A DNA stretch of 64,000 nt from Tsukamurella conjunctivitidis (GTDB lineage: Bacteria > Actinomycetota > Actinomycetes > Mycobacteriales > Mycobacteriaceae): positions 248,001 through 312,000 of the forward strand of contig NZ_VIGX01000001.1 in NCBI RefSeq assembly GCF_007858475.1, in the 5' to 3' direction. Shown in pieces: positions 30,612 to 43,525 of the stretch. The translations under genes were made by a program, and so were the position numbers. The first letter of the stretch is position 1; the number at the start of each line of letters is the position of its first letter. Under the pieces are notes generated by a model that made no database searches, had not been told where the DNA came from, and worked only from the letters and a program-made list of their open reading frames with translations.

Positions 30612-31964
30612 ATGTCGGTACCGGAGTCGCGCGTCGCGGAGGCCCCCCGGCCGCGCCGCGGCCGGCCGCCCTCCGTCGGCCTCGCCGAGCGCCGCCGCGA
30701 GGAGCTGACGGACGCCGCCTTCACGGTCTTCGCGGAGCAGGGCTACGAGCAGGCCTCGGTGGCCGACATCGCCCGGCGTGCTGGCATGGGGCAGGGCACG
30801 CTGTACCGGTACGTGGAGGGAAAGCGCGAGCTCCTCGACCTCGTCTTCGATCGGTGCGTCGACGAACTGATGACGGCGATCGCTCCGGATCGGGTCGTCG
30901 AGGTGACCGCGAGCGGCGATCTCGAGGCCACCGAGAAGATGGTGGAGGGCGTCGCTGAGCGACTGTTCGACCTCGTCGACTCGCGTCCGGACATCGTCAA
31001 GGTGGTGATGGTGCAATCCGGCACCGTCGACGAGGAGCTCCGGTTCCGCATCCAGGGCCTGTACCAGACCTTCGACTCGATGATGGGGCGCGCGCTCGGC
31101 CACGCCCGCGACCGCGGGTGGATCGTGACCCGCACCGAGCACCCGGAGAAGGAGACCGTGCAACTCGGCCGCCTGCTCCCCGCGCTCGGCGTGCCCGGCC
31201 TGGTGATGGCGTTGACCGGCGGCGACGACCCCGAACGGCGGCAGGCCTACGTGCGCGCCGCCGTCCGGATGTCGGCGAGCGGGGTCCTGTCCGACGGTGC
31301 CCGGACCGCGCTGCCGGCCCTCGCGCCGTCCACCGAGGCGGCCCCGGAGCCGATGGCACCGCCCGCCCCGACCGCCGGCCGCTCGGCCGAGCTGATCGAC
31401 GCGGCGATCGCCGAGTTCGTGGAGAAGGGCTACGCCGCGGTCGGGGTCCGCGAGATCACCGAGCGCGCCGGCGTCAGCCACGGCACGTTCTACAACTACT
31501 TCGACAGCAAGCGGCACATGCTCGCGGTGCTCATCGAGCGGAACCGGACGGCCGTGCTCGACCGATTGGACGCCGTCGTCGGGACGTTGCCCGAGGAGGT
31601 CAGCGCGGAGGAACTACAGGCCGCGATCCTGGGCCTGAACCTGGGCGTCCTGCTCGACATCGCGGAGCGGCTCGACGAGTTCCGGTTCCTCGCGCTCGAG
31701 GTGCCGGGCGTCGACGTCGAGGCCTTCGACACCTACCTGAGGCTGTACCGCGAGGCCACCGACCGGTTCGCGGCGATCCTCGGCCACGCCCGCGGTGCGG
31801 GCCTGCTGCACGAGAGCCTCGACATCGGCGATATCGCAGAGGTCTGGCTCGGCTACATGCTCGGCACCGTCGCCGCGATGGTGAACGACGTGGACGTGAC
31901 GAGCCCCGCCGGAAGCGCTCGTGTGGTCACGAATCTGCTTCTCGGCGGGGCCCGGACGGTCTGA
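30612..31964 (+). CDS. Double-domain TetR/AcrR transcriptional regulator
   Basis: A 450-residue protein with two complete TetR units in one chain. The first helix-turn-helix is near residues 48-69 (VADIARRAGMGQGTLYRYVEGK) and is followed by a ligand-domain-like helical region. A Pro/Ala linker (about 235-256) leads to a second unit whose helix-turn-helix is near 276-299 (REITERAGVSHGTFYNYF), again with its own C-terminal domain. Ordinary TetR proteins are about 200 residues and dimerise; this one carries both DNA-binding domains, as in mycobacterial Mce3R. The operator and ligand are unknown. It ends four bases from the convergent transporter gene. Confidence 0.9.
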   Translation: MSVPESRVAEAPRPRRGRPPSVGLAERRREELTDAAFTVFAEQGYEQASVADIARRAGMGQGTLYRYVEGKRELLDLVFDRCVDELMTAIAPDRVVEVTASGDLEATEKMVEGVAERLFDLVDSRPDIVKVVMVQSGTVDEELRFRIQGLYQTFDSMMGRALGHARDRGWIVTRTEHPEKETVQLGRLLPALGVPGLVMALTGGDDPERRQAYVRAAVRMSASGVLSDGARTALPALAPSTEAAPEPMAPPAPTAGRSAELIDAAIAEFVEKGYAAVGVREITERAGVSHGTFYNYFDSKRHMLAVLIERNRTAVLDRLDAVVGTLPEEVSAEELQAAILGLNLGVLLDIAERLDEFRFLALEVPGVDVEAFDTYLRLYREATDRFAAILGHARGAGLLHESLDIGDIAEVWLGYMLGTVAAMVNDVDVTSPAGSARVVTNLLLGGARTV

Positions 31965-31968
31965 TCGG

Positions 31969-33372
31969 TCAGACGGCGGCGAGGTCCTCACCGGGACGTG
32001 CCTCGTCCCGGTCGGACGGCGCGGACTCGACGATGTCGTGGTCCTTGGTCTCCACCATCAGGTAGCAGCACAGCACGCTCACCGCGGACAGCCCGGCGAG
32101 CATGAAACCCACCCACAGCTGATGACCGTCGGCGACCCACTTCGCGGCGATCAGTGGCGGGATGGCGCCGCCGAGGATGCCTGCCAGGTTGTAGCCCAGT
32201 CCCGCACCGGTGTAGCGGTAGCGCTCGTGGAACATCTCGGGGAGCGCGGCCCCGGCGGGCCCGTAGGCGATCCCGAAGATGATCAGGGTGCCGATCAGGC
32301 CGACGGCGTACATCGGCAGGCTCTTGGTGTCCAGGATCGGGAACAGCACCAGCGACCACACCACGGCGAGGGCACAGGAGGTCATGATCACCTTGCGGCG
32401 GCCGATCCTGTCGGAGTAGACGGCCGAGGCGGCGATCGCGAGCCCGAAGAAGACGGCGCCCGCCATGCCCATCGCCAGCACCGTGGTGCGCGGGAAGCCC
32501 AGGTTCTTGGTCGCGTAATTCGTGAGGAACGCGGTGCCCATGTAGAACAACGAGAACAGCGATGCCAGCGCGCCGGCGGCGATCAGGATCTCCTTCCACT
32601 GGAACCGGATCGCGTCCAGGAAGGGCAGCTTGGTGCGGTTGATCTCGCTCATCGCACGCTTGCGGACCTCGGTGAACACGGGGGTCTCCTCGACGGTCAG
32701 CCGCACCCACAGGCCGACCAGCACCAGCAGTGCGGACATCAGGAACGGAATGCGCCAGCCGATGGTCATGAAGGCGCTCTCGGCGTTCTTGGTATCGCCG
32801 GCGGTCAGTGTGAACAGCAGGAACGTGCCGCTGGAGAGGAAGAACGCGAACGACGGCCCGAGCTGCGGGAACATCGCGTACAGGCCGCGCTTGCCCTTGG
32901 GGGCGTACTCGGCGGTGAGCAGGGTCGCGCCGGCCCACTCGCCGCCGACCGCGAAGCCCTGCAGGAACCGCATCACGACGAGCAGGACCGGGGCGAGCGT
33001 GCCGATGCCGTTGGGGAAGAGCCCGAAGACGCCGGTCTCGCTGCCGGGCAGCAGGCCGATCATCACCGTCGCAGCGCCCATGATCAGCAGTGTCCACACC
33101 AGCGTGCGCTTGCGGCCGATCCGGTCACCGAAGTGGCCGAACAGGATCGCGCCCACGGGGCGGGCGAAGAAGGCGACCGCGAAGGTCGCGAACGAGGCCA
33201 GCGTCGCGACGCCGGGGCTCATGTTCGAGAAGAAGATGGTGGGGAACACCAGGGCGGCGGCGGTGCCGTAGATGAAGAAGTCGTAGAACTCGATCGTGGT
33301 GCCGATCGAGCTGGCCATCGCGACCCGGCGGAGCCGGGACTTCGGGACGGACGGGAGTTCGGGTGCGCTCAC
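31969..33372 (-). CDS. MFS transporter, metabolite:H+ symporter (MHS) family
   Basis: A 467-residue membrane protein with twelve helices. The MHS-type signature starts SIGTTIEFYDFFIYGTAA, followed by ARPVGAILFGHFGDRIGRK between helices 2 and 3, RFLQGFAVGGEWAGA in helix 4 and a second DRIGRR loop in the C-terminal half. Relatives carry alpha-ketoglutarate, proline/betaine, citrate or shikimate with protons; the substrate here is unknown. GTG 33372 is chosen for the GAGGAG six bases upstream. The convergent double-TetR gene may or may not control it. Confidence 0.9.
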   Translation of the reverse strand: MSAPELPSVPKSRLRRVAMASSIGTTIEFYDFFIYGTAAALVFPTIFFSNMSPGVATLASFATFAVAFFARPVGAILFGHFGDRIGRKRTLVWTLLIMGAATVMIGLLPGSETGVFGLFPNGIGTLAPVLLVVMRFLQGFAVGGEWAGATLLTAEYAPKGKRGLYAMFPQLGPSFAFFLSSGTFLLFTLTAGDTKNAESAFMTIGWRIPFLMSALLVLVGLWVRLTVEETPVFTEVRKRAMSEINRTKLPFLDAIRFQWKEILIAAGALASLFSLFYMGTAFLTNYATKNLGFPRTTVLAMGMAGAVFFGLAIAASAVYSDRIGRRKVIMTSCALAVVWSLVLFPILDTKSLPMYAVGLIGTLIIFGIAYGPAGAALPEMFHERYRYTGAGLGYNLAGILGGAIPPLIAAKWVADGHQLWVGFMLAGLSAVSVLCCYLMVETKDHDIVESAPSDRDEARPGEDLAAV

Positions 33373-33430
33373 GGGTGCTCCTCGGGGTCGGTGAACGTCC
33401 CGAACGCTAGTGATCGCCGTCACATCGTCT

Positions 33431-33450
33431 CTACCCCCGAAAGGGGGTAG
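33431..33450 (-). terminator. Hairpin downstream of the GAF-LuxR gene
   Basis: An exact 8-bp stem CTACCCCC / GGGGGTAG closes a four-base loop. It lies 20 bases after the stop codon of the leftward LuxR-type gene and before the leftward MHS transporter gene. There is no long U run, as is common in actinobacteria, so termination may be partial. Confidence 0.6.
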
Positions 33451-33470
33451 GGGGCCGACGGTGCGCGTCG

Positions 33471-34316
33471 CTAGGGCAGCAGGCCGAGGCTCCGGGCGCG
33501 CGTCACCGCTTCGAACCGGGTCCGCGTGCCCAGCTTCTGTCCCGCGCTGCGCAGGTACGCCTTGACGGTCTCAGCGCTGATCGACAGTCGCTGCGCCACT
33601 TCGGCGTTCGTGCATCCCAGCGCCACCTGCGCGAGCGCGTCCAGCTCGCGCGCGGTGAGTGGGCGCTCGGGCCGGGCGACATCATCGAGCGGGCGGCCGA
33701 GGTCGGTGATCCGCCCGCACGCGGACTCCAGGCGGGAGCGGACCGCACCGTCGGTGATCTCCCCGGCGAGCGCGCGGAGTTCCGAGAAGACCTCGCGCAG
33801 GAGCTCACGGTCGACGCCGCCGAGGGCGGAGCGTTCGGCCGCGGCGGCCTCGGCGAACTGCATGCGCCGCTCCACTTCGTCGCGCACGCGCAGCTCGTAC
33901 GCGAGGTCGCGAACGGTGTTCGCGACGGCGCCGAGGATCGTGTCGCCGAACGTGGACTGGCGGCGGTCCGCGGCGTAGAAGACCGCGCGGACGACGCCGC
34001 TCACCGCGAGCGGCACCGCGACCATCGAGCGCAGGCCCTCGGCCTGGACATGGGCGTGATAGTGCTGCGTGATCCCCGCGGTGCCGTAGTCGGCGACGGC
34101 CGTGGGGCGCCCGGTGCGCAGCACGTGCCCCCCGAGGCCCGCGCCGCGGGCGACGGGCAGTCCGTTCAACGCCGGGGTCCGCAGGCCGACACCGCCGCTG
34201 AGGATCACCCGGTCCTCGTCGACCAGGCCGACGAAGGCGACGGGAAGTTCTGTGCGCGTACGAATGGTTCGGAGCGCGGACCGCGTCACGTCGGTGTCGA
34301 TCGTGCTGACGGTCAT
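33471..34316 (-). CDS. GAF-domain LuxR-type transcriptional regulator
   Basis: A 281-residue regulator. The N-terminal about 150 residues form a GAF-like sensor (LPVAFVGLVDEDRVILSGG, VARGAGLGGHVLRTGRP, SMVAVPLAVSGVVRAVFYA); a helical linker follows; the C-terminal LuxR helix-turn-helix begins LTARELDALAQVALGCTNAEVA and continues QRLSISAETVKAYLRSAGQKLG. There is no phosphoacceptor domain. The ATG at 34316 has GGAGGGAGCG before it. Similar proteins occur beside catabolic genes in Mycobacteriales, but the target here is unknown. Confidence 0.87.
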   Translation of the reverse strand: MTVSTIDTDVTRSALRTIRTRTELPVAFVGLVDEDRVILSGGVGLRTPALNGLPVARGAGLGGHVLRTGRPTAVADYGTAGITQHYHAHVQAEGLRSMVAVPLAVSGVVRAVFYAADRRQSTFGDTILGAVANTVRDLAYELRVRDEVERRMQFAEAAAAERSALGGVDRELLREVFSELRALAGEITDGAVRSRLESACGRITDLGRPLDDVARPERPLTARELDALAQVALGCTNAEVAQRLSISAETVKAYLRSAGQKLGTRTRFEAVTRARSLGLLP

Positions 34317-34398
34317 CGCTCCCTCCGGGCGTTCACTGCGGGTGATTCATCATGGCATGACCGATTCGGCGATGTGACGGGAACCACAACCCGTCGAG

Positions 34399-35290
34399 TC
34401 AGCAGGACCCCGCCGGCAGGACCCCGAGCTGCTGGCGGACCGTCTCGGCGAGCCGCGTGAGAGCGGCCCTGCCGGACGCGAAAGCGCCGTCCGCGGGCCG
34501 CGCGGACAGCATCACGCCTGTGTAGCCGCGGGCCGTCTGTACGACGGCGAGCTGCCGAACCACGTACGCGCCGTCGGTACCCGGACCCCACCCGCCCTTG
34601 ACGCCCACCGATTGCGCGCCGCGCAGGCCGTAGGCGCCCCATTGCTGGTTCGCGTCCACCTCGCGCATCAACGCGGCGGTCGCCCGGCCCGACGGAGTGC
34701 AGGGCAGCCCGGCCGCGAAGGTCGCCGCGGGACCGTCCTCCCACCGGGTCTGGCCGAACGCCGAGTACTCCGGGCGCACCTTGCTGAACTGCACGACCGT
34801 CTCGGAGTCGCCGCCGGCTCGCAGCACCTGCTGCATCGCGATCCCGGCCTTCGCGGGGGTGCCGAGGGACGTCCAGATCGCCTCGGCGGCGTCGTTGTCG
34901 GAGCGGGTGATCGCGGCGCGCATGTCGGCGGTGACGGTCGGCTCCGTCGTCCCGGCGCGCTGCATCGCGGCCATCACGAGCGGCACCTTCGACGTGGACC
35001 AGGCGGGGAGGCCGGTGACGTTCCCCGCGGCCACGACGCGCCCGCCGCCCGCGACGGCGATGCTCGCCTGCCCCGGGAGCGACGAGACGGCCCGGTCGAG
35101 GGCGGTGCGCAACGGATCCGGGCGGGCCGGGATCGAGGGCGCCGAAGCGGAGGGCGCCGCCGGCGCCGGCGATCCGGGCGCGCCGGGATCGATCGCCGCG
35201 GAGGACGCCGAGGACGCCGCGGGGCCCGCCGAGCCGGCGTCGCCGATCGTGCAGGCGGACGAGGCGAGCGCGACCAGCAGCAGCGCGGCG

Positions 35291-35313
<23 letters not shown>
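34399..35313 (-). CDS. Beta-lactamase/penicillin-binding-like serine lipoprotein
   Basis: A 304-residue exported protein of the class A beta-lactamase-like fold. The signal peptide ends LASSAC (Cys21, with a non-ideal lipobox), followed by a Pro/Ala/Ser linker to about residue 65. The three active-site motifs are present: SxxK as Ser106-Lys109 (WSTSK), SDN at 138-140 and KGG at 239-241. Family members acylate on the serine with beta-lactams or peptidoglycan peptides; the class A Glu166 loop is not obvious, so it may bind rather than hydrolyse. Its ATG lies 23 bases inside the end of the kinase gene, with GGAGGGAAC upstream, so the two are coupled. Confidence 0.82.
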
Positions 35314-36787
<1,474 letters not shown>

Positions 36788-36864
36788 CACTCGCCCCCTC
36801 CGCGGTTCCGGTCCGCTGAGTCTATGGCCGTGCGCGCGTCACGGCGGCGCGGCGGAACAATTGT

Positions 36865-36870
36865 TAGCGT
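36865..36870 (+). promoter_or_regulatory. -10 box of leaderless ABC exporter transcript
   Basis: TAGCGT, six bases before the ATG at 36877. It abuts the 10-bp palindrome AACAATTGTT (36856-36865), a possible operator. Confidence 0.5.
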
Positions 36871-36876
36871 GAATCC

Positions 36877-37815
36877 ATGATCGAAGTCGCGGGACTGACC
36901 AAGACCTACGGGGCGGTGCGGGCGGTGAACGACCTGTCGTTCGCGGTCCGGCCCGGTCGCGTCACCGGGTTCCTGGGGCCGAACGGCGCGGGCAAGTCCA
37001 CGACGATGCGCTGCATCCTCGGACTGGACCGCCCGACCGCGGGTCGCGCGACGATCGGCGGCAGCGACTACCGCTCGATCGACCGCCCGATGACGAAGGT
37101 GGGCGCGCTCCTCGACGCGAAGTGGGTGCATCCCAACCGGACTGCGCGCGATCACCTGCGGTGGCTCGCGGTGGCCAGCGGCATACCCGCCGGGCGCGCC
37201 GACGAGTGTCTCGCCGCCGTGGGCCTCACGGACGCGGCGCGGAAGAAGGCGGGCGGCTTCTCCCTCGGCATGTCCCAGCGCTTGGGCATCGCCGGTGCGC
37301 TGCTGGGCGACCCGGGCGTGCTGCTGTTCGACGAGCCGGTCAACGGTCTCGATCCCGAGGGCATCGTGTGGGTGCGCACCTTCATGAAATCCTTGGCGGC
37401 GCAGGGCCGCACCGTCTTCGTCTCGAGTCATCTCCTGTCCGAGATGGCGCTCACCGCGGACGACGTGGTGATCGTGGGCCGAGGCCACCTCGTCTGGAAC
37501 GGCACCATGGCCGACTTCATCGAGCAGAACTCGGAGCGCACCGTCCGGGTGCGCAGCCCGCGCGACCGCGAGCTCGCCCGGGCCCTCACCTCGCGGGGGC
37601 TGGCGGTCGATGCGGCGGCGGAGGCCGCGCCGGGCGGTGGTGGCCGGACCGTCCTGACGGTGCGCGGTGCCACGAGCGACGCGGTGGGGGAGATCGCCGC
37701 CGCGGAGGGACTGCCGCTGGCCGAGCTCGCGCCGCAGAACAGTTCGCTCGAGCAGGTGTTCATGCGGATGACCGGGGGAGCGGTGGAGTACCGCGGAATG
37801 GGAGGGATCGGATGA
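36877..37815 (+). CDS. ABC-2 type exporter ATP-binding protein
   Basis: A 312-residue ATPase of the drug/lantibiotic exporter (CcmA/BcrA) class. Walker A GPNGAGKST is near residues 38-46, the signature is FSLGMSQRLGIA, Walker B LLFDEPVNGLDPEG and the switch SSHLLSEM. The C-terminal about 90 residues are a regulatory extension common to this class. It overlaps the permease start by ATGA, so the two make one exporter. The substrate is unknown. It is divergent from the Ser/Thr kinase. Confidence 0.9.
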   Translation: MIEVAGLTKTYGAVRAVNDLSFAVRPGRVTGFLGPNGAGKSTTMRCILGLDRPTAGRATIGGSDYRSIDRPMTKVGALLDAKWVHPNRTARDHLRWLAVASGIPAGRADECLAAVGLTDAARKKAGGFSLGMSQRLGIAGALLGDPGVLLFDEPVNGLDPEGIVWVRTFMKSLAAQGRTVFVSSHLLSEMALTADDVVIVGRGHLVWNGTMADFIEQNSERTVRVRSPRDRELARALTSRGLAVDAAAEAAPGGGGRTVLTVRGATSDAVGEIAAAEGLPLAELAPQNSSLEQVFMRMTGGAVEYRGMGGIG

Positions 37816-38570
37816 TCGTCCGTGCGGTACGGGCAGAGTTCGTCAAACTCGCGACGGTCCGCGCCACCAGGTGGCTGCTGATCGGTTCGTCCGCGGCGGC
37901 GCTGATGCTCACCGTGATCGTCGCGCTCGTCGTCCGCAACATCGGCGAGACCGTCGACGACATCGGGATGGTGGCGCTCGCCCCGCTCTCGGGCTTCGCC
38001 GCCCTGCCCGGCATCGGCATCGTCTTCGCCGGCGTCATCGGCGTGCTGTCGGTGACCACCGAGATCCGGTACAACACGCTGCGGGCCACCTTCCTCGCCG
38101 TGCCGAACCGGTGGATCGCGTTGCTGGCCAAGACCTTCGTGGTGGCTGTGGTGTGCGCGGTGAGCTACGCCGTGGCGATGGTGGTCGCGGTGCTGCTGTT
38201 CGGGGTGATCGTGGACGGCTCCCCCGCCGAGGTGCTGCGCTCCGGCGCGGGCTCCTTCCTCGCCTTCCCCGTCGGGACGGCCTTCGCCGCGATCCTGGGC
38301 GTGGCGGTGGGCTGCGCACTGCGCAACGGCGCGGGTGCCATCACGTTGTTGCTGGGATACCTGTTCGTGGTCGACAACGTGATCACATCGATCCCGCAGA
38401 CCCGGGCCGCGGGACCGTACCTACCGCTGTCCAACCTGCAGAACTTCATGGGCGTGCTCTACGACGAGGGCTTCCCGTGGGGCGCGTCGGTGTCCTTCGT
38501 ATACCTCGTCGTGGTGATCGGGGCGCTGTGGCTCGGGGGCGCCGCGCTCGTCGCGCGACGTGACGCCTGA
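37812..38570 (+). CDS. ABC-2 type permease
   Basis: A 252-residue membrane protein with six predicted helices, starting MIVRAVRAEFVKLATVRATRW, the usual amphipathic entry of ABC-2 permeases. TTEIRYNTLRATFLAVPNR is the conserved loop between helices 2 and 3. It is coupled to the preceding ATPase (4-base overlap). Nothing in the sequence defines the exported compound. Confidence 0.88.
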   Translation: MIVRAVRAEFVKLATVRATRWLLIGSSAAALMLTVIVALVVRNIGETVDDIGMVALAPLSGFAALPGIGIVFAGVIGVLSVTTEIRYNTLRATFLAVPNRWIALLAKTFVVAVVCAVSYAVAMVVAVLLFGVIVDGSPAEVLRSGAGSFLAFPVGTAFAAILGVAVGCALRNGAGAITLLLGYLFVVDNVITSIPQTRAAGPYLPLSNLQNFMGVLYDEGFPWGASVSFVYLVVVIGALWLGGAALVARRDA

Positions 38571-38677
38571 CTCACCCGGCACCCATATCGTCCCAGTTCA
38601 CACTGCAATTGTAAGCATCGCGTGAACGTTCGTCGTCCACCCTGGCAGATGATCGTTCGCAGTGCTACACAGAATGT

Positions 38678-39859
38678 GTGAGCGTCGACAGTGCCGCCCC
38701 GCCGACCACCCCGGACTCCTCCGTGCGCGAACCCGCCCCCGGACCGGTCCGGCGGGTCTTCGCGCGCCGCGGACCGCGGTACCTGGCGGTACTGGTCGGC
38801 GCGTGGCTGCTCGCCGAGGCGATGGGACTGTTCGGGGTGCCCGCGCCCGCGCTGCTCGCCGCGCTCCTGCTGGGCGCGGTGCTGCGCATCGCGATCGGAC
38901 GGGAGGTCACCGTCCCCGCCGAGGTCAGCAGGTGGACCCAGGCCTTCATCGGCGTCATGCTCGGCGGCTACCTGAATCTGGAGGCGATGCGGTCCGTCGG
39001 ACCCGTGCTCGCGCCCTTCCTCGCGATCTCCGTCCTGACGGTGCTGCTGTCCCTCGCGACCGCGTGGGTGCTGAGCCGATGGGCCTCGGGGCTCGACCAG
39101 CGCACGGCGACGCTCGGCCTCATGGCCGGGGGCTCGTCGGCGGTGGTCACCCTCTGTGACGAGCTCGGAGCCCGCAAGGACGTCGTCGGCGTCATGCAGT
39201 ATTCGCGCGTGCTGCTGGTGAGCCTCACCGCGCCGTTCGTCATGGTGGGCTTGGCGGGCGGTGTGACGGCCTCGTCCCAGTCCTGGCTGCTCGACCTGCA
39301 GATCGTGGGCCGCGGCGACCAGGTGGCCGGCCTGTCCACCGCCTTCGTCTTCGCGATGGCGGGTATGTGGCTCGGCCGCAGACTCCGGCTGCCCGGGGGC
39401 GGGCTGATCGGTCCGATGCTCCTGGCGGCCGTGATGGGCGGCTCGGAGCTGACCCGAGGCTTCGCGCCGCAGGGCGCGTTCAAGGAGTTGCTGCTCATCG
39501 TGGTCGGGCTGGAGGTGGGCCTCATGTTCGACCGCCGCCTGCTCCGACGGCTCGCGCATCTGCTGCCGGCGATCGCGGGCGCCATCGTCGTCCTGTGCGG
39601 CCTCGTGGCGGTCCTGGCGGGGGCCGCGGCGTGGATGACGGGGGTGCCGCTGTCGGACGCCTACCTCGCGACCACGCCCGGCGGCATCAACGCCGTCGTC
39701 GCCAGTGCCACCGGCAGCGCCGATGCGGATATGGCCCTGATCGCCACGGTGCAGAGCCTGCGCCTGATCATCGTCGTGCTCGCGCTGCCCCTCGTGGTGG
39801 GGGCGATGAACCGGTGGGGTGGGCTCAGGGAAACTCGCGCAGTCTCCACGACGCGTTGA
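38678..39859 (+). CDS. AbrB-family (ammonia monooxygenase-like) membrane protein
   Basis: A 393-residue polytopic protein of the AbrB/YpbQ-type putative transporter family, containing two internally related halves. Each half has the repeated pattern seen in LMAGGSSAVVTLCDELGARKDVVGVMQ, whose second copy is TPGGINAVVASATGSADADMALIATVQ. The historical name ammonia monooxygenase is misleading; members are thought to be transporters or regulators of unknown substrate. The GTG start has no ribosome site and follows TACACA by six bases. The 3' end overlaps the convergent thiD gene by 35 bases. Confidence 0.82.
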   Translation: MSVDSAAPPTTPDSSVREPAPGPVRRVFARRGPRYLAVLVGAWLLAEAMGLFGVPAPALLAALLLGAVLRIAIGREVTVPAEVSRWTQAFIGVMLGGYLNLEAMRSVGPVLAPFLAISVLTVLLSLATAWVLSRWASGLDQRTATLGLMAGGSSAVVTLCDELGARKDVVGVMQYSRVLLVSLTAPFVMVGLAGGVTASSQSWLLDLQIVGRGDQVAGLSTAFVFAMAGMWLGRRLRLPGGGLIGPMLLAAVMGGSELTRGFAPQGAFKELLLIVVGLEVGLMFDRRLLRRLAHLLPAIAGAIVVLCGLVAVLAGAAAWMTGVPLSDAYLATTPGGINAVVASATGSADADMALIATVQSLRLIIVVLALPLVVGAMNRWGGLRETRAVSTTR

Positions 39860-40667
39860 CGGGGCCGTGACCCGCCCCGACGGGGTAGGCCGCCGCGAGC
39901 GAGCGGGTCACCCATTCCTTGCCGAAGGCGACCGCCTCGGGCACGGCGAAGCCGTGCGCCATCGCGCAGACGGTGGCGGCACCCAGCGTGTCGCCGGCGC
40001 CGTGATCGTGCCGCGTCGCCAACCGGGGCGCCTCGAACTCGAGGAAATCGGCACCGTCGTAGAGAACGTCCGTGCTGGTGGCCGCGGTCCGTAGGTGGCC
40101 GCCCTTGACCAGCGCCCAGCGCGGGCCGAGGTCGTGCAGGGCGCGGGCGGCGTCGCGTTGCGTCGCCTCGTCGACCACGTCGATCCCGGTGATGAGCCGC
40201 ACCTCGTCGAGGTTCGGGGTCACCAGGTGCGCCAACGGGAACAGGCGGCGCAACAGGGTCGCGAGCGCCTCCGGGGTGAGCAGCGGGTCGCCGTGCTGCG
40301 ACGCGCAGACCGGGTCGACCAGGAACGGGATCCGCGCGCCGATCCCCAGCTCCTCCGCGGTATCGGCGATCGCGTCGATGATCCCAGCCGTCGCCAGCAT
40401 GCCCGTCTTGGCGGCGCCGATCCCGATGTCTTCCACCACCGCCCGGATCTGTCCCGCCACGGTCTCGGGCGGGATCGGGTGGAAGCCGGTGACGCCCAAG
40501 CTGTTCTGCACCGTGACCGCCGTGACGGCGCTCGTGCCGTGCACGCCGGCGAGGGCGAACGTACGCAGGTCCGACTGGAGGCCCGCGGCGCCGCCCGAAT
40601 CGGACCCGGCGATGGTCATCACCCGCACGGGTGTCTCGCCGGCATCGGGCAGGGGGAGGAACCGCAT
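39825..40667 (-). CDS. thiD: Hydroxymethylpyrimidine (phosphate) kinase, second copy
   Basis: A 280-residue ribokinase-fold kinase phosphorylating HMP and HMP phosphate for thiamine. Motifs: MTIAGSDSGGAAGLQSD (the usual GGGAGIQAD is altered), VTAVTVQNSLGV, AKTGMLA, VKGGHL and HDHGAGDTL with the catalytic Asp. It is a clear paralogue of the neighbouring thiD, with most motifs identical, but has its own leaderless-type promoter and an altered glycine stretch near the substrate site. It may act as an HMP kinase with different preference or in pyrimidine/pyridoxal salvage. Confidence 0.88.
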   Translation of the reverse strand: MRFLPLPDAGETPVRVMTIAGSDSGGAAGLQSDLRTFALAGVHGTSAVTAVTVQNSLGVTGFHPIPPETVAGQIRAVVEDIGIGAAKTGMLATAGIIDAIADTAEELGIGARIPFLVDPVCASQHGDPLLTPEALATLLRRLFPLAHLVTPNLDEVRLITGIDVVDEATQRDAARALHDLGPRWALVKGGHLRTAATSTDVLYDGADFLEFEAPRLATRHDHGAGDTLGAATVCAMAHGFAVPEAVAFGKEWVTRSLAAAYPVGAGHGPVNASWRLREFP

Positions 40668-40673
40668 GCGCCG

Positions 40674-40679
40674 AGGATA
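40674..40679 (-). promoter_or_regulatory. -10 box of leaderless second thiD transcript
   Basis: Minus-strand TATCCT, six bases before the ATG at 40667. It lies in the 124-base gap after the thiC-thiD operon. Confidence 0.5.
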
Positions 40680-40791
40680 CCGCCGGGAACAGCCGGATCG
40701 GCGGGGGTGTCCGCGCCGCGAGCGCGCTGCTGCGCGGAGTGCGACGACCGCCGCCGATCACGCGCCTACGGGACCGCGAGGCCTCCCGGCC

Positions 40792-43484
<2,693 letters not shown>

Positions 43485-43496
43485 TGTGCGCTTTCG

Positions 43497-43525
43497 AGCG
43501 TAACGCACGATCCTCGCGGCGTCAG
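43497..43525 (-). promoter_or_regulatory. Promoter of the thiC riboswitch transcript
   Basis: On the minus strand CTGACG (-35) and TACGCT (-10) are 17 bp apart, with the riboswitch beginning about 13 bases further on. The -35 overlaps the stop codon of the upstream ABC permease gene. Confidence 0.55.
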
